A stretch of 64,000 bases of DNA from Undibacterium sp. YM2 (GTDB lineage: Bacteria; Pseudomonadota; Gammaproteobacteria; Burkholderiales; Burkholderiaceae_D), in the NCBI RefSeq assembly GCF_009937975.1, contig NZ_AP018441.1, positions 5,766,001 to 5,830,000 on the forward strand, in the 5' to 3' direction. Of the stretch, positions 1 to 8,986 are shown piece by piece (positions within the stretch are counted from its first letter, which is position 1; the number at the start of each line of letters is the position of its first letter). The position numbers and the translations under genes were made by a program. Below the pieces are notes generated by a model, which saw only the letters and a list, made by a program, of their open reading frames with translations, was not told where the DNA came from and did no database searches.

Positions 1-169
1 AATAAATCATGAGCAGGTATCGTTCTGGCGACTCTATCCCTTTTTGCACCTTGAAACCCAAAAACCCCTGGGCATGACGTATCACTTCATCAAGACCGCG
101 CTGTATGGCGACATCAAACTCGGCTTGCTTGCCAGCTTGTATGCGTATATCTGCTAACTCCAGTATCAT
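1..169 (-). CDS. Antibiotic biosynthesis monooxygenase (ABM/YgiN-type) domain protein, 3' part missing
   Basis: The gene runs off the left edge, so only the N-terminal 56 residues or so are visible. The start is the ATG at 169, preceded by an AAAGG-like ribosome site. The peptide opens MILELADIRIQAGKQAEF and continues with a segment containing GFLGFKVQKGIESPERYLL. This is the usual first strand, helix and second strand of the small dimeric ferredoxin-like ABM fold, whose members include quinol monooxygenases and heme-degrading enzymes. The catalytic activity cannot be told from this part. A second, complete ABM-type gene lies at 23849. Confidence 0.7.
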   Translation of the reverse strand, partial: MILELADIRIQAGKQAEFDVAIQRGLDEVIRHAQGFLGFKVQKGIESPERYLLMIY

Positions 170-210
170 TTTTAAGCCTTTTATGTTGAAAAATTCACTA
201 CTGTGTTTCA

Positions 211-1263
211 TTAAACCAGGCCGCGGTCACTCAGCTCTTTCTTGATATAAGCATAAAACACCGGGGCCGCAACCACACCTGGAACACCAAACAGGGTTTC
301 CATGACAAGAATAGCGGTCAGCAATTCCCAGGCCCGGGCATTCACCTGTGCCCCGATGATGCGTGCATTCAAAAAGTATTCTGCCTTATGAATGACGATC
401 ATGAATACCAGCGATGCTATCGCCACATTCAGGGATTGTGACAAAGCCACAATTACGATGACGGTATTGGAAATGATATTGCCTGCAACCGGTATCAAAC
501 CCGCCAGGAAGGTAATGGCAATCATGGTCTTGGTCAGAGGCAAATGCACGCCTGCCATAGGCAGGATGGCAGCCAGGTAAATTGCGGTAAATACGGTGTT
601 GATCAGGGAAATCTGCACCTGGGCAAACACGATTTTGTGGAAAATCTGGCCGAGATTGTTGATTCTGCTCAGCATGGCAGCGGCGAAAGGTTTGTGGTTG
701 CTGTCGCCTGTGACATCACGCAGGGCAACCATGCTGCCTATGATCATGCCCAGCAACAGGTGGACGATCAGGTGACCGGCTTCAGGCACGATCTGCTTGG
801 CTTCGCCGGCATGCTCACGCAGCCAGTGGGTCATCATCTCCCTTAAGGCTTCGACATCTTCCGGCAAGTTAGTGCTCACCCACTCTGGCAATTGATGGCG
901 TGAAGTCTCGATAATATCTGCCAGCCTTTGCAACAGGTTTTGCAGGTTACCGGCATCACTGCGTAAAAAAGCATGGATGGCCCAACCTGCGAGTATCAGG
1001 CCCGTAATCAGGACGAAGGATAAAAATACCACAGCAATCATGCGCGGCTGCTTGTGCCTGAAACGCAGGGCAATCGCAGGTGCCAGCACATGAATAATCG
1101 AAAACACCAGTAAGCCAGAAAACAGGGCGACCAACAAGCCTGCCTTTAATACCAGCAGCAGAGCGATACCCATCAATATGTACGAGGCATACACGGATGG
1201 CGACAATGGGGGAACGCTCAAACTGGCCGGACGGGCCGAACGTGGAAGAGTTTTATCTTTCAT
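211..1263 (-). CDS. AI-2E family transporter (UPF0118/PerM-like permease)
   Basis: A 350-residue inner-membrane protein. Paired hydrophobic segments lie near residues 25-95, a soluble helical stretch at about 105-165, and a cluster of membrane segments from about 165 to 340. The conserved LIPVAGNIISN-type loop around residue 255 and the C-terminal GVPGVVAAPVFYAYIK segment are typical of the family. Family members include TqsA, which exports autoinducer-2, and proteins with sodium/proton antiport or unknown roles, so the substrate is open. Its ATG overlaps the stop codon of the upstream MAPEG gene by 4 bp (ATGA), indicating translational coupling. Confidence 0.85.
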   Translation of the reverse strand: MKDKTLPRSARPASLSVPPLSPSVYASYILMGIALLLVLKAGLLVALFSGLLVFSIIHVLAPAIALRFRHKQPRMIAVVFLSFVLITGLILAGWAIHAFLRSDAGNLQNLLQRLADIIETSRHQLPEWVSTNLPEDVEALREMMTHWLREHAGEAKQIVPEAGHLIVHLLLGMIIGSMVALRDVTGDSNHKPFAAAMLSRINNLGQIFHKIVFAQVQISLINTVFTAIYLAAILPMAGVHLPLTKTMIAITFLAGLIPVAGNIISNTVIVIVALSQSLNVAIASLVFMIVIHKAEYFLNARIIGAQVNARAWELLTAILVMETLFGVPGVVAAPVFYAYIKKELSDRGLV

Positions 1264-1649
1264 TTCAGCACTCCAATCAAACCAGCCACCGTACCCAGGG
1301 ACAGGGCAACCGCAGCCAGGCTAGAAATCAGGAAACCCATGGAACGCTTGCCAGCCTCTTGCAAATAAGCCAGTGCGTACATGATGCGCCCAAGCAACCA
1401 CACCAGGCCAAGAGATGCTGCCAGTATGTCACTAGCCCACATCGCACACAGCCACAATGCCGGGAAGAAAAAAACCATCTGCTCTACTGTATTGGTCTGC
1501 ACCCTTACTGCGCGCAGGAATTCTGGCGGACCATCCATGGAGGGTGCCTTGACCCCCAACTTCATGCGCAGCCGCCCTACGGTCATCACATTCCAGACAT
1601 ACATGCAGAGTACCGCAAGGCTTAACCAGGATGTCCATTGCAAGTGCAT
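1260..1649 (-). CDS. MAPEG family membrane protein
   Basis: About 129 residues from the ATG at 1649, chosen because a GGAGA ribosome site lies just upstream. A longer reading to 1721 has no such site. It shows four hydrophobic segments and the family pattern: an N-terminal helix, a basic loop, then NTVEQMVFFFPALW. In MAPEG proteins an N/E pair at this place contributes to the glutathione-binding site. MAPEG members are trimeric membrane glutathione transferases or peroxidases, but bacterial members are mostly uncharacterised. It is the first gene of a two-gene unit with the AI-2E permease. Confidence 0.8.
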   Translation of the reverse strand: MHLQWTSWLSLAVLCMYVWNVMTVGRLRMKLGVKAPSMDGPPEFLRAVRVQTNTVEQMVFFFPALWLCAMWASDILAASLGLVWLLGRIMYALAYLQEAGKRSMGFLISSLAAVALSLGTVAGLIGVLK

Positions 1650-1930
1650 AAATTCTCCAGTAGAGGGTATAGATGGTGTGAATGCGAGCGGCATAGATGA
1701 GGCCAATGGTGTAAAGTACAAGAATACAATACCAAAAGTACATTGAAACAGACACTTACATTTTCATGTCTTCTAATTTCATGGTCAGGGCGTTATATAC
1801 ACACTAGCAAGAGACTATCACAGGACATATACAGAATTACCAGAACCCAGCTGCCCGTTTTTGCCAGTTTGACAAATTCAGAGGCCAAGGCAATGTTGAT
1901 CACATGATCCAAATCGAAAGAGGTAAAAAA

Positions 1931-2485
1931 ATGACATTCACAAAATTCTCCATGGCTGCATCCGTACTGGCATTTTCTGCCAGCGCCCTGGTTCCTGCTG
2001 CACAGGCTGCCGACTTTGATGATTATGCCCGCGTCGTTAGCGTCACTCCACAAGTGGAGCAAGTCAATGTGCCGCGTCAGGAATGCCGTACCGAATATGA
2101 AACCAGCCAGCGCAACTATCCTCGTCAGCAACAGGCAGAGCGCAGCAATGGCGGCGCCATCATAGGCGGCCTGGCCGGTGGTTTGCTGGGTAGCCAGGTT
2201 GGCGGCGGCAATGGCCGTATTGCTGCGGCTGCCGTCGGTGCCGTAACCGGTGCCATCGTTGGTGACCGTGTGGATAATAATGGCAATAACGGCAACAATT
2301 ACAATAACCAGCCTGTTTATGAAAGCCGCCCTGTACGCCAGTGCCGCAATATTGATAGCTGGGAAACCCGTACCAATGGCTATGCCGTGACCTATGAGTA
2401 CCATAACCGCACTTATACTTCTGTTATGCCTTATGACCCGGGTTCACGCCTGCGTATCCATGTGTCTTTGACGCCACGTCCTTGA
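1931..2485 (+). CDS. Exported glycine-zipper 2TM domain protein
   Basis: About 184 residues. The ATG at 1931 is preferred over one at 1904 because an AGAGG site lies just in front of it. A signal peptide of about 26 residues ends in AAQA-ADF. A Gly/Ala-rich stretch around residues 77-115 (IIGGLAGGLLGSQVGGG, then AVGAVTGAIVGD) is a Rick_17kDa-type glycine zipper of the kind found in 17-kDa surface antigens and SlyB-like envelope proteins. A short Asn-rich linker follows, then a C-terminal domain with one cysteine (RQCRNID). There is no lipobox, so it is probably periplasmic or outer-membrane associated. The gene is single and ends in a strong terminator. Confidence 0.8.
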   Translation: MTFTKFSMAASVLAFSASALVPAAQAADFDDYARVVSVTPQVEQVNVPRQECRTEYETSQRNYPRQQQAERSNGGAIIGGLAGGLLGSQVGGGNGRIAAAAVGAVTGAIVGDRVDNNGNNGNNYNNQPVYESRPVRQCRNIDSWETRTNGYAVTYEYHNRTYTSVMPYDPGSRLRIHVSLTPRP

Positions 2486-2512
2486 TCCTGCTTAATAGCC
2501 CTTAGCCTCACA

Positions 2513-2542
2513 AATGCCGCTGACAGCGGCATTTTTTATTTT
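2513..2542 (+). terminator. Rho-independent terminator after the glycine-zipper gene
   Basis: A perfect 9-bp stem (AATGCCGCT / AGCGGCATT) with a 3-nt loop is followed by a T-rich run, 28 bp after the stop codon at 2485. Confidence 0.9.
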
Positions 2543-2731
2543 CCCCCTCAAAAACAGCCTGCATTTCTCTCAAAATCCTGCCACTCTCCTTCTACTCCGT
2601 CCAAACCCGGCTCACATATCAGCCTTTTGCATCCTGACGTGGCCTAAACCCGCTCAAGACTGTGAATTGCTGCCAAATTGGGCGGAATTTGCATAGGTTT
2701 ATAGTATTATCTTGCGGCAAACCTCACGCTC

Positions 2732-4219
2732 ATGCTCCGTCTATCATTCATGCAAAAAATGTTAAAAAAATACGGTCTGCTGGTCTGGCTATCCCTGATC
2801 CTGATTGCAGGTTTTGTTTCCACGACCGTAGCATCTTTTGTTGTTTCCCGCGATGCCATACAACAAGGCATCTCCGAGCAAACCCTGCCCATCACTGGTG
2901 ACAATGTTTATTCTGAAATCCAGAAAGATATCTTGCGCCCGGTATTTGTCTCCTCGCAAATGGCGCATGACACTTTCTTGCGGGACTGGATCATCAATGG
3001 TGAAGAAGACAAGGACCAGATCGTCAAATACCTGAAAGAAATCAAGCAAAAGAACCATGCGATTTCCAGCTTCCTGGTATCAGACCAGAGCCACAATTAC
3101 TATCATCCCGACGGTGTACTGAAGACCATCAGCGATACCGAGCCGCGTGACCAATGGTTTTTCCGGGTCCGAGGCCTGAAAAGCGATTATGAAACCAATG
3201 TCGACGCCGACATGGCAAATCGCGACACCATGACCATTTTCATCAATTACCGCATCCTCGATTATTCCGGCAAATTCATCGGTGCCACCGGTATAGGCAT
3301 GACACTGGACACCATGAAAACCCTGATAGACAGCTATCAGACCCGTTTCCGCAGGAATATTTTCTTTGTCGATCAGAAGGGTAATATCGCCCTGGCTGGC
3401 AATAATATGAAAAAGGTGCGCAATAACCTCAGCAATATGCCCGGCCTGGGCAGTTTGGCACCGCAAATCCTGGCGAATCGCAAGAGTGAATCGCAACACC
3501 TTGAATACAAGAACGAGAATGAAACCATACTCGTCAACGCACGCTTCATCCCTGAGCTGGGCTGGCATTTGCTGGTAGAACAGGAAATGGGGGCAGAAAT
3601 CAAACCCCTGCAAAATGTCTTCCTGATCAACATCGCCATCAGCGCTGGCATCACTCTGGTGATATTGGTGATCTTGCTGCTGACAGTCAGGCGTTATCAA
3701 AAGCGTCTGGAAAAATCTGCATCGACCGACACCCTGACCAATTTGCTGAACCGCCAGGCCTTTGATTTCGTCTTCCAGCAAGCCTTGCTCGATAGCGAAC
3801 GCTCGCGCCAGCCCATGTGCGTGGTCTTGCTGGATATTGATTTCTTCAAGAAAGTGAATGACAAGCAGGGCCATCTGGTAGGTGACCATGTGCTCAAGGA
3901 AATCGCGCTGATCTCCAAGCGCTCGCTACGCGAAAGCGACATCATCTGTCGTTGGGGTGGTGAAGAATTTTTGATCTTGCTGAAAAACTGCACGCTGGAA
4001 AAAGCCACTTCAATCGCCGAGAACCTGCGCAATACCATTGCCAATAACGATTTCTCGCGCACCACGGACCTGACCCGCACCCGTTTGTCGATTACCGTCA
4101 GCATGGGTGTTGCCGAATGCAAGGACAAGGAGAGCGAAACCAGCGTATTTGAAAGGGCAGACCTGGCACTGTACCAAGCCAAGGAAAATGGCCGTAACAG
4201 CGTTTATTTTTCTGAGTGA
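2732..4219 (+). CDS. Membrane diguanylate cyclase with periplasmic dCache sensor
   Basis: 495 residues from the first ATG; starts at 2750 or 2759 are equally possible because none has a clear ribosome site. An N-terminal membrane helix (about residues 10-35) is followed by a large periplasmic region with dCache character (about 40-285), a second membrane helix (about 295-318) and a GGDEF domain. The active site reads GGEEF at about 409-413. A product-inhibition I-site, RESD at about 400-403, sits exactly five residues before it. The enzyme should therefore make cyclic di-GMP from GTP in response to a small periplasmic ligand and be feedback-inhibited. Its 3' end overlaps the convergent DUF2520 gene by 16 bp. 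Confidence 0.92.
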   Translation: MLRLSFMQKMLKKYGLLVWLSLILIAGFVSTTVASFVVSRDAIQQGISEQTLPITGDNVYSEIQKDILRPVFVSSQMAHDTFLRDWIINGEEDKDQIVKYLKEIKQKNHAISSFLVSDQSHNYYHPDGVLKTISDTEPRDQWFFRVRGLKSDYETNVDADMANRDTMTIFINYRILDYSGKFIGATGIGMTLDTMKTLIDSYQTRFRRNIFFVDQKGNIALAGNNMKKVRNNLSNMPGLGSLAPQILANRKSESQHLEYKNENETILVNARFIPELGWHLLVEQEMGAEIKPLQNVFLINIAISAGITLVILVILLLTVRRYQKRLEKSASTDTLTNLLNRQAFDFVFQQALLDSERSRQPMCVVLLDIDFFKKVNDKQGHLVGDHVLKEIALISKRSLRESDIICRWGGEEFLILLKNCTLEKATSIAENLRNTIANNDFSRTTDLTRTRLSITVSMGVAECKDKESETSVFERADLALYQAKENGRNSVYFSE

Positions 4220-5040
4220 GGATTGCGTGCAGCCGCCAAATCCATGGTCGGCTGCGTGAACGCCTGATACAAATCCCCAGCTTGCTGATCCCAATCGCTG
4301 AGCCTGCTTTGCTGTAGAGTGACAGTCTGCATATCACCCCGCGCAATAGGGCCAGTCAGTGCCGCCCTGGTGCCCATGGCGAATACATTTTCCAGTGTCT
4401 GCCTTGCCAGCGGTGCCGCCATCTTTTGCGCGATATCTGCCGGTATGCCTGCGGCCTGATACGTGCGCAAGGCGACTTCCATCAGGGTCACCAGATAATT
4501 GCTGGCAAATACAGAACCGGCGTGATAGAGCAATTTATTGTCGGCCTTGATGATGACGGTTTCTGCGCCTATGGCTTGCAAGGCAGGCGCCAATACAGCC
4601 AGCGCAGCCTCATCACCCTCCAGACTGCATATCGTGCCGGCAAATTGTTCAGCCAACAGATCGACATTGGCAAAACTGCGCACAGGATGCACACTGGCAA
4701 CAGCCACACCTGCCTGTTGTGCCAACTGCAACTCTGTCGATGCCTTGGCACCACTGCAATGGAAAATAACACTACCTGCCTTCAACAAACCGGCATCCAC
4801 CAGTTGCTGGCAGACACTGGCAATCTGGTCATCACTGACACTTAACATGGTGACATCGGCTGGCTGCAATTGCGAGATACTATCGACTGCCCGCCCTACC
4901 CCCAGCCAGGCCACAGCATCGCTGGCACTTGCCAGTGAACGGTTCAAGACTTGTTGTGTGACAAACACCTGCTGACGCTGGAAATTCCTGGCGAGTACCT
5001 TGCCGACCTTACCGGCACCGATGATATTCAGGGACTTCAT
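4204..5040 (-). CDS. DUF2520 / Rossmann-like domain protein
   Basis: 278 residues. The N-terminus SLNIIGAGKVGKVLARNF is a dinucleotide-binding Rossmann motif of the 6-phosphogluconate/pyrroline-5-carboxylate reductase type. The middle keeps HCSGAKAS and SVHPVRSF, characteristic of DUF2520 proteins. The C-terminal half is all-helical (about 150-278). A cytosolic NAD(P)-dependent reductase is expected from the fold, but no substrate is established for this family that I can name. It lies 3 bp downstream of the Crp/Fnr regulator gene and is probably co-transcribed with it. Confidence 0.85.
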   Translation of the reverse strand: MKSLNIIGAGKVGKVLARNFQRQQVFVTQQVLNRSLASASDAVAWLGVGRAVDSISQLQPADVTMLSVSDDQIASVCQQLVDAGLLKAGSVIFHCSGAKASTELQLAQQAGVAVASVHPVRSFANVDLLAEQFAGTICSLEGDEAALAVLAPALQAIGAETVIIKADNKLLYHAGSVFASNYLVTLMEVALRTYQAAGIPADIAQKMAAPLARQTLENVFAMGTRAALTGPIARGDMQTVTLQQSRLSDWDQQAGDLYQAFTQPTMDLAAARNPHSEK

Positions 5041-5043
5041 GCC

Positions 5044-5745
5044 TTATTCTTCCGGGAAACGGCGCAGGCCTTCAAGATTGAGAATGGTGATGCCACCATA
5101 ATCCACGCTCAGCAGGTTTTTCTTTTCCAGCAATTGCAAGGCCTGGTTCGCACGCTGGCGCGAAACACTGGAGATATAGCCTATCTCTTCCTGCGATATC
5201 TGGATTTGCATGCTGCTGCCATCCCTCAAACCAGGGTTCAGGTAAGGGTGGAACATCGCGGCCAGGCAACGGGCGACACGGGTATCAGGATCAAGCATGC
5301 GGTCGTATTCAACCAGCGAGATAAAAAACCCCAGACGCTCGTTCAACTGATGCAGGAGAAAGCGGTTAAACGGAATGCTGTTATCCAGCAAATAAGTGAA
5401 AGTAGCACGTGGCATATGTGCGACACGGGTATCACGCAAGGCCACCACATCATAGCGACGCAGTTCAGTCTTCAGTAGCGAACCCTCACCAAACCAGCCA
5501 CCTGCCAGCATGCAACTGAAAGTCACGGTCTTGCCGTCAGGCGAGATACTGCTCATTTTCAGGAAGCCATCAATGACACCCATCCAGTGCTCTACCGGAT
5601 CGCCTTTGCGGCAAACATAAGCACCGGCAGGAATAAAGCGCTCGACGACTTCGTCTTCCACTTTTTGCATGTGTTCTGGCGACAGCATGCTGGCCCACAG
5701 GGACTTGGCAAACCGCTCTTTAGGGTCGCTGATTTTTTTTGTCAT
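5044..5745 (-). CDS. Crp/Fnr family transcriptional regulator
   Basis: 233 residues from the ATG at 5745. An upstream TTG at 5778 would add 11 residues and is less likely. A cyclic-nucleotide-binding-type beta barrel spans roughly residues 30-130 (SPDGKTVTFSCMLAGGWFGEGSLL), then the dimer helix, then a Crp-type winged helix-turn-helix (QISQEEIGYISSVSRQRANQAL) near 180-205. FNR iron-sulfur cysteines are absent from the N-terminus, so it is unlikely to be an oxygen-sensing FNR. It is transcribed away from the acyl-CoA ligase/ABC importer cluster, with a Crp-like palindrome in between, which makes it the likely regulator of that cluster and of itself. Confidence 0.9.
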   Translation of the reverse strand: MTKKISDPKERFAKSLWASMLSPEHMQKVEDEVVERFIPAGAYVCRKGDPVEHWMGVIDGFLKMSSISPDGKTVTFSCMLAGGWFGEGSLLKTELRRYDVVALRDTRVAHMPRATFTYLLDNSIPFNRFLLHQLNERLGFFISLVEYDRMLDPDTRVARCLAAMFHPYLNPGLRDGSSMQIQISQEEIGYISSVSRQRANQALQLLEKKNLLSVDYGGITILNLEGLRRFPEE

Positions 5746-5787
5746 ATTTGTGCAACGCACCACAGATAATTGCTTCAATTTTTCAGA

Positions 5788-5805
5788 TTGTCAGTCGAAT
5801 GACAA
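5788..5805. promoter_or_regulatory. Candidate Crp/Fnr-type operator palindrome
   Basis: The 18-bp sequence has TTGTCA and TGACAA half-sites separated by 6 bp, and 16 of 18 positions are symmetric. Size and spacing match Crp-superfamily operators, and the half-site resembles the TGTCA-N6-CGACA type known for CooA. It lies 43 bp upstream of the regulator's ATG and about 240 bp upstream of the divergent ligase. Binding is inferred, not shown. Confidence 0.5.
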
Positions 5806-6048
5806 CCACCGGCCCTTGAAGGGACTACTATCACTTCAACAAAAAGAATTACGGAGACATTGTAAGCGACTTGACCATTGCAGCGAAGACTGCGGGCGAT
5901 CGCAAGGGCAATTCACTACATCTTGCCACTACAATACCTACCGTAAAAGTCCCTCTGCACATAAGAAATCAATAAATAGTAAGCGAGCAGTAAGGGCACA
6001 TCAGGACACTCACAAGTAGCAGGCCCTAAAAAATAGGCTGGTGGAGAC

Positions 6049-8001
6049 ATGAAACAAAAAGAAGCAGCGAATTCGACTTTCCCGCGGCTGTTATTGCAGC
6101 ATGGGAAAACACGGCCGCAACATCCGGCCTTCCGGGAAAAAGACCTGGGCATCTGGCAAACCTGGAACTGGCAACAGGTCAATGCTGAAGTTCGTGCCCT
6201 CGCCTGCGGCCTGGCGGCACAGGGTTTCAAACGCGGCATGAACCTCGCCATCATCGGTGACAATCGCCCCCGCCTGTATTGGGCCATGGCTGCGGCACAA
6301 TGCCTGGGCGGCATCCCTGTTCCCCTGTATCAGGATGCCCCGGCTGCCGACATGGCCTATGTGCTGGAAAATGCCGAAATTGTCTTTGCGGTTGTCGAAG
6401 ACCAGGAACAGGTTGATAAGCTGCTAGAAATCAAACAGCAGTATGCAGGCATACAACACATTGCTTTTGATGATGACCGCGGCATGCGTCATTATCACCA
6501 GCCTGAGCTGACTTCCTATGCTGCCTTGCAGGAACTGGGGCGTGCTTACGATATCACCCATCCTGACTTTTTCATCAAAGAAGTGGAAATGGGCCAGCCT
6601 GATGATACAGCTGTCATGCTGTATACCTCGGGCACGACAGGTAAGCCCAAGGGTGTCTGTCAGTCACACCGTTCTTTCATGACTGCGGCAATGGGAGGCA
6701 TGGAATTTGACGAACTCACAGCAGACGAAGATATCCTGTCTTATCTGCCGATGGCATGGGTAGGTGACCATCTGTTTTCTTTCGCCCAGGCCATGGCTGC
6801 TGGCTTTACCGTGAACTGCCCTGAGTCCAGCGAAACTGTACTGACGGATTTGCGTGAAGTCGGCCCCACTTATTATTTCGCCCCGCCGCGCGTGTTTGAA
6901 AACATGCTGACCACGGTCATGATACGCATGGAAGATGCAGGCACAATCAAGCGCAAGCTATTTGCCCATTTCATGGACCTGGCACGCCGCGTTGGTTCTG
7001 ACATACTCGACGGCAAAGCTGTCAGCGGCATGGACCGCCTGCAATATGCACTCGGCAATCTGCTCATTTATGGTCCGCTGAAAAACGTGCTCGGTCTGTC
7101 ACGCGTGCGCGTGGCCTATACCGCCGGTGCCGCTATTGGCCCTGACCTGTTCCGCTTTTATCGTTCCATCGGTGTCAATCTCAAGCAGTTATATGGCTCC
7201 ACTGAAACCTGCGCCTATGTCTGCCTGCAACCTGACGGCAAGATCAAGTTCGACAGCGTGGGAGCAGCAGCACCTGGTGTCGAGGTCAAACTCGCAGCAA
7301 ACGGTGAAGTGCTGGTCAGGTCAGATGCAATGCTGACGGGCTACTACAAGCGCCCCGATGCCACGGCAGAAGTCATGGATGAGCAAGGTTATTTCCACAC
7401 CGGTGATGCCGGTATCTTTGACCAGGATGGTCATCTGAAAATCATAGACCGTGCAGCCGATGTAGGTAAAATGAACCAGGGTGACATCTTCGCGCCCAAC
7501 TACATAGAAAACAAACTCAAGTTCTTCCCCTTCATCAAGGAAGCCGTGGCCTTTGGTCATGAGCGCGACATGGTCTGTGCCTTTATCAATATTGACATGG
7601 AAGCCGTCGGTAACTGGTCAGAAAGACGCGGCATTGCCTATTCAGGTTATACCGATCTGGCGGCCAAGGCCGAGACATATCAACTGATCTTGTCTTGCGT
7701 AGAAAAAGTGAACGCTGATCTCGCCAGCGAAGACTTGATGGCGGGCACACAGATACACCGCTTCCTGGTGCTGCACAAGGAACTCGACCCCGACGATGAT
7801 GAACTGACACGCACCCGTAAAGTCAGGCGCAAATTCATTGCCGAAAAATATGCCGTGCTGATAGAAGCACTGTACTCAGGTAAACGCTCGCAATTCATAG
7901 AAACCCTGGTCAAGTTCGAGGATGGCCGCCAGGGCAAGGTCAGTGCCGATTTGCATATCAGCGATGTCAAAACATTTTCTGCCCAAAAGCTGGCTGCATA
8001 A
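6049..8001 (+). CDS. AMP-forming acyl-CoA synthetase (long-chain type)
   Basis: 650 residues, start supported by GGTGGAGAC just upstream. It is a member of the ANL superfamily: the P-loop YTSGTTGKPKG lies at about residues 192-203, the second core motif YGSTET near 380, and the hinge-region TGDAG near 448. Size and layout fit long-chain fatty-acid CoA ligases of the FadD15 kind, which activate a carboxylate via acyl-AMP to acyl-CoA in the cytosol. It is the first gene of the block with a LIV-type importer and lies 11 bp ahead of livG, so its substrate is probably what the importer brings in. The chain type cannot be read from the sequence. Confidence 0.9.
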   Translation: MKQKEAANSTFPRLLLQHGKTRPQHPAFREKDLGIWQTWNWQQVNAEVRALACGLAAQGFKRGMNLAIIGDNRPRLYWAMAAAQCLGGIPVPLYQDAPAADMAYVLENAEIVFAVVEDQEQVDKLLEIKQQYAGIQHIAFDDDRGMRHYHQPELTSYAALQELGRAYDITHPDFFIKEVEMGQPDDTAVMLYTSGTTGKPKGVCQSHRSFMTAAMGGMEFDELTADEDILSYLPMAWVGDHLFSFAQAMAAGFTVNCPESSETVLTDLREVGPTYYFAPPRVFENMLTTVMIRMEDAGTIKRKLFAHFMDLARRVGSDILDGKAVSGMDRLQYALGNLLIYGPLKNVLGLSRVRVAYTAGAAIGPDLFRFYRSIGVNLKQLYGSTETCAYVCLQPDGKIKFDSVGAAAPGVEVKLAANGEVLVRSDAMLTGYYKRPDATAEVMDEQGYFHTGDAGIFDQDGHLKIIDRAADVGKMNQGDIFAPNYIENKLKFFPFIKEAVAFGHERDMVCAFINIDMEAVGNWSERRGIAYSGYTDLAAKAETYQLILSCVEKVNADLASEDLMAGTQIHRFLVLHKELDPDDDELTRTRKVRRKFIAEKYAVLIEALYSGKRSQFIETLVKFEDGRQGKVSADLHISDVKTFSAQKLAA

Positions 8002-8012
8002 GGAATATATAC

Positions 8013-8801
8013 ATGGCAGACAACAGAAAAATCGGTGAAGTCATCCTGGACTTGCAAGGCATCTCCCTGGCCTTTGGCGGCGTCAAGGCTTTGACGAATA
8101 TTTCCTTCAACGTCAGGGAACATGAAATACGCGCCATCATAGGCCCGAATGGTGCAGGCAAAAGCTCCATGCTGAATGTCATCAATGGTGTATACCGTCC
8201 GCAGCAAGGTGACATCACCTACCGCGGCCAGCACCGCAAGGACATGAATACGTATTCTGCGGCAAAGAGTGGCATCGCCAGGACTTTCCAGAACATCGCC
8301 CTGTTCAAGGGCATGAGCGTGCTCGACAACATCATGACGGGCCGCAACCTGAAAATGAAAAGCAATTTCCTCATGCAGGCCTTGTACTGGGGCCCTGCCC
8401 AAAAAGAAGAAATTGCCCACCGTGAAAAAGTCGAAGAAATTATCGACTTCCTGGAAATCCAGCACATACGCAAGATACCGGTAGGCCGTCTTTCTTACGG
8501 TTTGCAAAAACGCGTGGAACTGGGTAGGGCACTGGCAGCCGAGCCTGAGATTTTATTGCTCGATGAACCCATGGCAGGCATGAACGTAGAAGAAAAACAG
8601 GACATGAGCCGTTTCATTCTTGATGTCAATGACCAGTTGGGCACCACCATCGTTTTGATTGAACATGATATGGGCGTGGTCATGGATATCTCGGACCGCG
8701 TGGTCGTACTCGATTACGGCAAGAAAATCGGTGATGGGACACCTGCGGAAGTACTGGCTAATCAAGAGGTAATTAATGCTTACCTTGGTGTGGCGCATTA
8801 A
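8013..8801 (+). CDS. livG: LIV-type ABC importer, ATP-binding protein (LivG-like)
   Basis: 262 residues. The Walker A motif GPNGAGKSS is near residues 44-52, an LSYGLQ signature near 160, and Walker B ILLLDEP near 178-186, followed by the conserved H-loop IEHDMGVVMDISD. The C-terminal GTPAEVLANQEVINAYLG is the usual LivG tail. It powers import together with LivF, LivH and LivM. The gene follows the acyl-CoA ligase by 11 bp with a good ribosome site (AAGGA). Family members import branched-chain amino acids, amides, urea or aromatic acids; the two ligases flanking this operon favour a carboxylate here. Confidence 0.93.
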   Translation: MADNRKIGEVILDLQGISLAFGGVKALTNISFNVREHEIRAIIGPNGAGKSSMLNVINGVYRPQQGDITYRGQHRKDMNTYSAAKSGIARTFQNIALFKGMSVLDNIMTGRNLKMKSNFLMQALYWGPAQKEEIAHREKVEEIIDFLEIQHIRKIPVGRLSYGLQKRVELGRALAAEPEILLLDEPMAGMNVEEKQDMSRFILDVNDQLGTTIVLIEHDMGVVMDISDRVVVLDYGKKIGDGTPAEVLANQEVINAYLGVAH

Positions 8802-8822
8802 TGGAAAACCTTAAGACCATTA

Positions 8823-8926
8823 ACCACAGAGACACGGAGACACAGAGGAGAAACATGAGAAAAGCTTCTCAAATTCAGTCTTTGATTTTCTCAGTGCTTT
8901 CCTCTGTGTCTCTGTGCCTCTGTGTT
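8823..8926. repeat. Long inverted repeat (41-bp arms) between livG and livH
   Basis: The left arm is 8823-8863 and the right arm 8886-8926, with 33 of 41 positions complementary. The outer 26 bp carry a repeated CACAGAG-type motif with only three mismatches. The 22-nt centre is unpaired. It lies wholly in the 185-bp gap between two genes of the importer and could form a large RNA hairpin in the operon transcript or a cruciform. It resembles a dispersed intergenic palindrome rather than a terminator, because no T-run follows. Confidence 0.85.
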
Positions 8927-8986
8927 GAGAGGTCTTCTTTGATCACCCCAGTCATTCGCGCAAGTTGATGTGAACAAGAGGTTGAA

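Noticed and set aside
3080..3889. 269-codon minus-strand frame opposite the Cache-GGDEF gene
   Set aside because: A shadow of the real gene; sequence is compositionally odd and shows no domain.
5816..5839. Short inverted repeat TTGAAG-N12-CTTCAA near the regulator
   Set aside because: Six-base arms with a long spacer are expected by chance; the better palindrome at 5788-5805 is kept.
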